Below, in pieces: positions 1 to 5,496 of a DNA stretch of 11,378 nucleotides (the first letter of the stretch is position 1; every line of letters starts with the position of its first letter). The position numbers and the translations under genes were made by a program. The DNA lies in the NCBI GenBank assembly GCA_001275005.1, contig JWZX01002077.1, positions 1 through 11,378 on the forward strand, in the 5' to 3' direction. The notes under the pieces were generated by a model that worked only from the letters and a program-made list of their open reading frames with translations, was not told the DNA's origin and did not search any database. The stretch is from Chrysochromulina tobinii. Its lineage: Eukaryota > Haptophyta > Prymnesiales > Chrysochromulinaceae.

Positions 1-86
1 GATACATGCAGGATACATGCAGGATACATCAGGATACGTATTGTATAGGAAACCCCCCCCAATTTGTATAGGAAACCCCCCCTAAC
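1..86. repeat. Two short tandem repeat blocks at the window edge
   Basis: Positions 1-40 hold about four copies of a 10-11 bp unit of the form GATACATGCAG; the third lacks one base and the fourth diverges. Positions 41-63 and 64-86 are two copies of a 23-bp unit starting TTGTATAGGAAA followed by a run of 7-8 C. The block continues off the left edge, so the true copy number is unknown. No reading frame or RNA gene is visible here. The origin of the repeats is not evident. Confidence 0.85.
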
Positions 87-232
87 CCTCGGTGTGAGAG
101 CTGAGAGCGTCCTTGTCTCCTTGAATCATGCTTGAGCGTGCTCCACGCTGAGCGGGTCGGGCCTGGCGGTCGGTTGACGCCGCAAGCAAAGTGAGCTGAT
201 AGACAATCAATCTGTCTATCGAACTTGGAACT
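87..232. other. Non-coding stretch with one short hairpin
   Basis: I see no supported gene between the edge repeats and the MITE. The only clear structure is a perfect 8-bp inverted repeat, GATAGACA at 198-205 and TGTCTATC at 213-220, separated by 7 nt. It ends 12 bp before the TTAA target site of the element at 233. It could be a chance hairpin or part of the chromosomal site into which the element inserted. Confidence 0.5.
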
Positions 233-619
233 TTAAGGTAGTCCGCTCATGGTGTACATGGGGCAAAAACTGATCTCCAAAACTACTGAAGGGATTTGAA
301 CGAAACTCAAGCCAGAGGTGTCCCACGCACTCCCATCTTGAGTTCTAGCGCAAAACTTTCAGAATCGAACGTGGAAATCCCATACTCTAGTTCACAAACC
401 AGCCCAAAACCTTAATTTCACCTAAAAAAGCAAGCGCGGGAAGTGCCCCCTGAGACTCGAACCAGCTTATTTTCACTGTCTGGCTCCACCGTTGTCCATT
501 CTTTCCCCACCCTCCCCCGCTTTCCCCATCCTCCCCCGCCCCGGGGGCCTTGGGACTCATTGATTTATGTAGGGCTGATTTCCAAAATTACCCTAATGAG
601 TGCGAGCGGACTACCTTAA
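233..619. mobile_element. Complete TTAA-flanked MITE-like non-autonomous element
   Basis: The element is bounded by TTAA at 233-236 and TTAA at 616-619. Just inside, the ends form a perfect inverted repeat, GGTAGTCCGCTC at 237-248 and its reverse complement at 604-615. The body between the TTAA sites is 379 bp, carries no ORF of useful length and is less GC-rich than the genes. A second copy starts at 11292, and identity there begins exactly at TTAA while the upstream flanks differ. That confirms the left boundary and the TTAA target. TTAA duplications are typical of the piggyBac superfamily, although the terminal bases do not match the usual piggyBac CCC start, so the superfamily is inferred. 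Internally it has a 17-bp direct (not inverted) subterminal repeat at 270-286 and 575-591 (15/17 identical). A transposase would have to come from elsewhere in the genome. Confidence 0.8.
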
Positions 620-662
620 AACATATCATTCGCGCGCGCGGCGTTCAACACAACGCGACGCG

Positions 663-1283
663 ATGGCGACGCGCCTAAATGTGCTGCCCGACCATCTCGC
701 CGTTGAGGAGCGCCCTGGCCGTGGCCGCTGTCTCATCCTGAAGCGTCCGGCTGCCGCCGGCGAGGTGCTGCTGGCCGAGTCACCCGTGTGCTGGTGGGTT
801 GACGCGGATCGGCGCGATCAGATTTGCACGCGCTGCTTGGGTCTGCTGCCTAGTGAACTGGATGACGCGTTGTGCATTTCGTACAGTGCGTCCTGCCGGA
901 TGCGGTACTGCTCGGCGGCATGCGCTGCCGCCGATCAGGAGCGCCAAGCGGGTCTCTGCGGCCTTCTGCGGTTGGACGACGAGGCGCTTTCCACAGTCCC
1001 CGGCGCGTCCAACCTGCTGCACTTTGCGGCGAACGCGCTCGCACTGCGAAGCTCAGATCCGAGAGTGTTTGCGCAACTCTGGGGGCTGCACGAGGACGGC
1101 GTGGTACTCGATGCGGAGGAGACAGCCGCTTGTGAGGCGGTGTGCGCTCGGTTACTGCAGGCGAGCGAAGCTGCGGGAGAGCCTTCGGAGGCGTTGCCAG
1201 CGTTTGTGATGTCGCTGTGCCGCAAGGACAAGGCGAGCAACATGGCGCTGACGATGCCGCCAGCGGAGTCGACCGACGACGGC

Positions 1284-1333
<50 letters not shown>

Positions 1334-2060
1334 TGATGACGACGACGATGACGGGGGCTTGGCGACGAGGCGCATTCGCGGCTATGCGTGCTATCCGTCA
1401 CTTGCATTCGCCAACCATTCGTGCCTGCCGTCCATCGCACGCTTTGACTCGCTCGACTTGCCGTTTCTGGAGCCGCCGCCGCCCCTGGCCTGCGTCGGGG
1501 CCCTCGCCGCCGCCGCAGCCGCCGCCGCCGCCGGCGCCGCCGGCGCCCTCCCAGCTCCCCACAGCATCGCCACGCGTTACGTGGCGATGCATGAGCTGCC
1601 CGCGGGCGCCGAGCTCACGATCTCGTACATGCCACTCGGCGACCCACCCGACCTGCGCCGCCAACGGCTGCGAGACGAGTACAACTTCAGCTGCGACTGC
1701 GCGCGTTGCCAGGTGGAGGCGGCATCAGAGGCGGCAACGGTGGCGGCCGAGGCGGCCGAAGTGGCGAAGGCCATGGCGGCAGCGGGCGGCGCTGCCGATG
1801 CGATGGCTATGGAGCAGGGAGATGAGGAGCGGCCACCTTTTGCCGTCGGTGACGTGGATGAGACGTATGTGGCGCTCTATGTGCTCAAGCACGTCTGTGA
1901 TCAGTGCCTGGGCACCATGGCGCCGCTCATCACGGCGCCTAGCTCGTGCCTGTGTAACCGTTGCGGCACGACGCGCACGGAGGCGGAGTTCCTCGCGCGC
2001 GCGGAGGCGCACTTTGCCGGGGACGAGCACGAGCACGAGGACGATGAGGAAATGATGTGA
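663..2060 (+). CDS. SMYD-type SET and MYND domain protein (predicted lysine methyltransferase)
   Basis: This is an uninterrupted 465-codon frame. The ATG at 663 was chosen because it is the first Met codon and has G at -3 and +4; the frame extends further upstream only without an ATG. Domains in order: the N-terminal SET strand region (residues 20-46, with GRCLILKRPAAAGEVLLAES); a MYND-like finger (C55, C58, C71, C78, Y82-C83, C87, C99); a 20-residue Asp run (211-230); the SET core NHSCLPS (251-257) and ELTISY (317-322); a post-SET cluster C344, C346, C349; and a C-terminal CxxC...CxCxxC group (412-434). SMYD proteins transfer methyl groups from S-adenosylmethionine to lysines of histones or other proteins. 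NHSC and the SET-end Tyr are the cofactor/active-site motifs and both are present. The MYND finger has Gln95 where a zinc-binding His is expected, and the Cys3-Cys4 spacing is stretched. A poly-Ala run (282-290) and the Asp run look like repeat expansions. The substrate cannot be read from the sequence. Confidence 0.88.
1280..1352 (+). repeat. GGC/GAC trinucleotide expansion coding for Gly4-Asp20
   Basis: Four GGC codons (1281-1292) are followed by 20 aspartate codons (1293-1352). Most are GAC, and GAT interruptions occur only towards the 3' end. The pure GAC core suggests slippage. The tract lies inside the SMYD gene, between the MYND finger and the catalytic NHSC motif, where it would form an acidic flexible loop. 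Confidence 0.9.
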
Positions 2061-3557
2061 GTGAGATTACGGATGACGAGTGATCGTAGGCGATCTGCGA
2101 CTCACCGCCGACAGCGGTGCACCCAAAGCGACGGGAGGGGCGCTAGTTGAGTGCGTGATCTCAGCCGCATTCCATGTTGCCGGTGCGGTGCAGCCGAGCT
2201 ATCCGTTGTACGCGGAACTCCAACTGGCCATGCAATCCTTTGTCGAGTACCTCATTCCCCATTGCGATTCTTGACAGTGTGTGAAATGCGCGTGCGAGTG
2301 TGCGATGTGACATGCATCCCGGATGTGAAGCCTCGCGAGACTGCAGCCACTCCCCACCCTCCATTCTCCGTGAACGGCCGATGCCGTGTATCACTCCGTA
2401 CGGCTGCGCATGGTGATTTTAGCTATGTGAAAACGGGGATTTTAGCAACTGTGAAACTGGCAAATTCCACCGTCCAGGACGGACCTTTTGCAAGCACTGC
2501 TCACATCCTGGACGTGTCCTGGGCCCTTATCGAGATGGTTCGTCTCGGGAAATGCTTGTCATCTCGCTACAGTGCTGTGCCGATGCTGCTCATTTCGCTA
2601 CCGACGTGCGTGGCGTTCGTCGCTTCAAGTGCCGCTCGTCCAGGTTCCACCTCCTTCCACACGCCATGCACCCGGCCATCAGTGCAAACAGTGATGCAAA
2701 CAATGATGGCTTCTTCTCGGTCGGCTGCATTCGTCAAAGATCGTGCCGCCGGGGCTGCAGTCGCAGGCTCAAACGGCTTCATTGCCGAGGCAACCGCACG
2801 CAGGTTGCCCATCTCTCTCTCACCGCTGAAGGGTAGGGCATTCGCCAAGAAGCGGCTCCTGCATGCTGGATACGGTGCGACGAGTTCAGTTGCCAAGATA
2901 CTTACCATCGGTTCGATCATCATGATGATGGTGATGGTGCCGCCGCTTCTTTTCTTAATCGACAGCGGTGTCGCCTGTCTCCATTTTGCCGCCCACAAGC
3001 ACGCTGCGGTGACCTACTAAATCCGAGTCTTCGTGAGTATGTTCGTGTACGTAATAGACGTCACGTGTATGTCTGTGAATAGGCCTCTCCGTTGAACAAG
3101 TATAATGGGTATGGTAAACCTTGCTATTATCCGGCTTCAGGCAGCCCGCGCGTCTCCTTAACAGTTGCGCGCACTGTGCCCGCATTTGAAAGCCGTCTCG
3201 TGAAAACGTGCGAGTATGTAACCGCGCACCGCCGGGCGCGCACGCGGGCAGGGGCACTGGCCTGGATGAACGTGGATGTATTGAACATGATGTTGTGATT
3301 ATCTCTAAACGACCACACCTCTATTCACACATACGAACGCACGGTTGTGTCACACACAACACAGAGCAGTAGTGGATGGCATCGCTGCGCCGGAGTCAAA
3401 GTCTTTGTGAGTCGATTGAGACTTTGTCAATTGAGACTTTGTCGACTGCGACGCCATCCAATCGAGTGGGAACTTTGTCGATTGCGTGCGGCGGCTCCGA
3501 TGCATAAGTGGCCGCCGATCTGGCTCCGAAACGCGCCGTGTGGCGCGAGGCACGTGC
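2061..3557. other. Gene-poor spacer between convergent genes; one doubtful ORF
   Basis: Base composition is clearly less GC-rich than in the flanking genes. The longest frame runs on the + strand from an ATG at 2286 to a stop at 3020 (244 codons). It resembles no family I know, has weaker third-position GC than the real genes, and ends in a hydrophobic stretch (about the last 45 residues). It may be an unrecognised gene, a degraded one or chance. Local structure includes an imperfect direct repeat (2415-2432 and 2438-2456, sharing GATTTTAGC and GTGAAA), a 9-bp inverted repeat (2471-2479 with 2506-2514), and a tight hairpin GTTGTGT/ACACAAC (3344-3360). The stretch presumably carries the 3' UTRs and poly(A) sites of genes 1 and 2. 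Confidence 0.4.
3373..3460. repeat. Imperfect hairpin with internal ATTGAGACTTTGTC repeats
   Basis: The outer arms are 3373-3385 and 3448-3460, complementary at 12 of 13 positions. Inner arms 3395-3403 and 3435-3443 pair at 8 of 9. The loop and inner arm contain two exact copies of ATTGAGACTTTGTC (3415-3428 and 3430-3443), and a diverged third copy lies at 3466-3479. The structure starts about 100 bp beyond the stop codon of gene 2, so on the minus strand it would fall in its 3' UTR. It could be a folded 3' element or a small decayed mobile element. Confidence 0.65.
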
Positions 3558-5243
3558 TCAGCCGCAGCACGAATAGTACTTGTTTCGCCAGAAGGTGTCC
3601 TCCCACTCGGACTCGGGGGGTGGGCGCGCCCAAAGCAGGACGCCAGCAGGGCAGCAGAAGTGGCCGATGTTGCCAAAGAGGCCCTGCGAGAAGGGGAAGG
3701 AGAATTGGTAAAAGCCCTCCATGTACTCGAGCTTCTCGAGCTTGACGAACTCGTACGTGGTGGAGGAGGTGAGCATGTTGAAGGTGTGAATGCACCAGAG
3801 AATGCTGAGGGGCACTCCTACGGCCCACGAGAGGACGTTCACAATGAGCAGCGGGGTGTTGACCACCGTCCATGCGAGCGTGCCGTTGAACCAGACTTCG
3901 GCGCGGTACGAGAGCGACAGACCCGTCCAGATCGAGATGAGCTGGCACGAGAGCAGCCGGTAGTATCTGCCGTGGTTGAGCTCGCCGACCGAGGTGCCAA
4001 TCACGTAGCAGTAGTGGTCAAACTTGGCGACGATACGCCCGTGCTTCTTGCAGAACTTGGCGCGCAGCGGCAGGTACATGTCCGCGTCATCGCAGTAGCC
4101 CGAAAAGTAGTCGTTCACCCCCTTGGGCGCCTCGCGCCGCGCCTTGGCGATGCGTGCCGCCTCCCGCGCCACCTCCTCTTGCCCCTCCTCCGGGATGCCT
4201 ACTATACGAGGGTTGAATGCGAGCTGCCGCTTGAGATCTGACGCGCCCACGTCCTCCTCATCCGCCGGAGCTCCGTCGCCGTACATATCCCCGAGCTCGA
4301 CCCCGTCGGCCGTGCGCGGGGTGGCGGAGGAGGAGGTGGCCGGATCGATCTTGCAACGGCCCTTGCCAGGAGGCACCTTGCGCGAGCGTGACCCGACCTC
4401 CGCCGTGTCCTCGTCGTCGCGCATGTCGATCGTCACTTCGGCCGCCACCACCGCCGCCACCACCCCAGCCTCCGTTGTGGGAGGGGATGCCGCCGGCGCT
4501 GTGCTTCCCGTGGGTCGTGGCGAGCGTCGTGGCGAGCGTGGCGGCTCGCGTGGCGGCTCGTCGCCATTGGTGGCAGCGTCCCACGCTGCGAAGGCATCAT
4601 CCGTCTCCTGCGGACTAGCATCGAAGCGCGAGCGCGCGCGCTTGTTGGCCAGCGCAGAGCCGTCCAACGCGTCCGGCGCGAACTCGTCGTCCTCCGACTC
4701 GGAGCCCGATACGACGTCCCCTCCGCGCTCGGCGCGGCGCTCCTCGCTTGCCGGCCGCATGGGGCGCTCGGCCATCGGCGTCATCTCGATGCCTGCGCTG
4801 GTGGCGGCCGCGCCGTCGGCAGCCTGCACCCCAGGCAGCTGGTTGGGATCGCTGCCTACCACCGTGACGCCGAGGTTGAGGCCCTCCGTGAGCCGCAGCA
4901 GCGTCTCCTTGTCGATGAACCCCGGATTCGAGTAGCACGTGGCCACGTACAAGAGACCGGCGAAGAGTGTCGACCAGAACCACCAGAAGGCGTGGACTGG
5001 TTGTGCCTCGTAGGCGTGGAAGAGGGAGAAGACGATGATCGCGTACAGGTGCAGCACACACCAGCCGGCGATCATGACGATCCTCACGATGCCCTTTTCG
5101 GGCCGGCGGCGTGTGATGCGGCGATTCTTGACCACAAAGTGATAGTCAGCGATGATGTCCCTCTTCATGGTCACGAACTCTTGCCGCCAGCGCTCTACCC
5201 TCGGCGCGCAGCAGGATAGGTAAGCGGCCACGACGATCGACAT
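3558..5243 (-). CDS. DHHC-family protein S-acyltransferase with DHYC motif
   Basis: This is an intronless 561-codon frame. The start is the first ATG, at 5243; the frame extends upstream to 5279 only from a GTG. Predicted order: TM1 (about residues 52-75), TM2 (84-104), an NPG motif (106-108) in the place of the family's DPG, a low-complexity charged Ser/Pro/Glu linker (about 109-373), the cysteine-rich region (384-428) with DHYC at 409-412, TM3 (about 430-448), TM4 (about 466-488), TTYE (495-498, the family TTxE motif), and a PaCCT-like segment (518-530). Such enzymes sit in Golgi, endosomal or plasma membranes and transfer palmitate through the motif cysteine, here C412. DHYC is also used by yeast Akr1, an active member. 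Unusually, most canonical zinc ligands are replaced, leaving mainly C384, C398 and H401. The protein ends in two cysteines and Gly, which could themselves be acylated. Family assignment is firm; catalytic activity is inferred. Confidence 0.85.
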   Translation of the reverse strand: MSIVVAAYLSCCAPRVERWRQEFVTMKRDIIADYHFVVKNRRITRRRPEKGIVRIVMIAGWCVLHLYAIIVFSLFHAYEAQPVHAFWWFWSTLFAGLLYVATCYSNPGFIDKETLLRLTEGLNLGVTVVGSDPNQLPGVQAADGAAATSAGIEMTPMAERPMRPASEERRAERGGDVVSGSESEDDEFAPDALDGSALANKRARSRFDASPQETDDAFAAWDAATNGDEPPREPPRSPRRSPRPTGSTAPAASPPTTEAGVVAAVVAAEVTIDMRDDEDTAEVGSRSRKVPPGKGRCKIDPATSSSATPRTADGVELGDMYGDGAPADEEDVGASDLKRQLAFNPRIVGIPEEGQEEVAREAARIAKARREAPKGVNDYFSGYCDDADMYLPLRAKFCKKHGRIVAKFDHYCYVIGTSVGELNHGRYYRLLSCQLISIWTGLSLSYRAEVWFNGTLAWTVVNTPLLIVNVLSWAVGVPLSILWCIHTFNMLTSSTTYEFVKLEKLEYMEGFYQFSFPFSQGLFGNIGHFCCPAGVLLWARPPPESEWEDTFWRNKYYSCCG

Positions 5244-5496
5244 CCGCGGCACGAGCGTGCAGCGTGAGTGAACGCCCACTTCGTGGCGGGCGTTCGCGGG
5301 TGCCTATCGCGGGCGTGCAATTGAGACGAAATTCGAGACGAAATTCGAGACGAAAGTCAGCAGAATTCAACCATGGGACTTTTGCTCACTAAGTCAGTAA
5401 TGTCACACTTCGTGGGAGCTGTGAATTAGGCTTTTTTCCCACGATTTCACCGTCTAGACCTTGCAAGCAACGCCAGCGCGCTTCCCTGCGGACGAC
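5244..5496. promoter_or_regulatory. Divergent promoter region between genes 2 and 3
   Basis: The two genes start back to back 253 bp apart, so both promoters should lie here. The interval holds three tandem copies of a 12-bp unit, TTCGAGACGAAA (5321-5355, the first copy one base short). It also holds a 7-bp inverted repeat, CGTGGGA at 5411-5417 and TCCCACG at 5437-5443, with a T-rich loop about 55 bp before the gene 3 ATG. No TATA box is obvious. Promoter function is inferred from gene orientation only. Confidence 0.5.
5321..5355. repeat. Three 12-bp tandem repeats (TTCGAGACGAAA)
   Basis: Units fall at 5321-5331, 5332-5343 and 5344-5355. The second and third are identical, and the first is one base shorter at its start. 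They lie about 80-110 bp upstream of gene 2's ATG and about 140-175 bp upstream of gene 3's. They could be repeated protein-binding sites or simple slippage. Confidence 0.8.

Noticed and set aside
78-90. Telomere-like CCCTAACCCT
   Set aside because: It is less than two repeat units and is better explained by the end of the C-rich 23-bp repeat.
430-480. tRNA-like B box (GGTTCGAGTC on the minus strand) and another (GTTCAAATCC near 291-300) in the MITE
   Set aside because: Neither has a pairing T-stem or an A box at the right distance, so a tRNA gene or tRNA-derived SINE is not supported.
850-1440. Poly-Arg and poly-Ser frames across the GAC tract
   Set aside because: These are other-frame translations of the same GAC repeat; the SET/MYND frame carries the real motifs.
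2286-3020. 244-codon + strand ORF as a confident gene
   Set aside because: No family resemblance, weaker codon bias than its neighbours, and a competing antisense frame; it is described within the spacer entry instead.
3058-3067. Overlapping GACGTC/CACGTG motif
   Set aside because: This is a known bZIP/bHLH-type site, but it lies between convergent genes far from any supported start, so chance is likely.
4123-4935. 270-codon + strand ORF
   Set aside because: It lies entirely antisense to the low-complexity linker of the palmitoyltransferase, whose family motifs fix the minus strand as coding; it is a GC-rich shadow.
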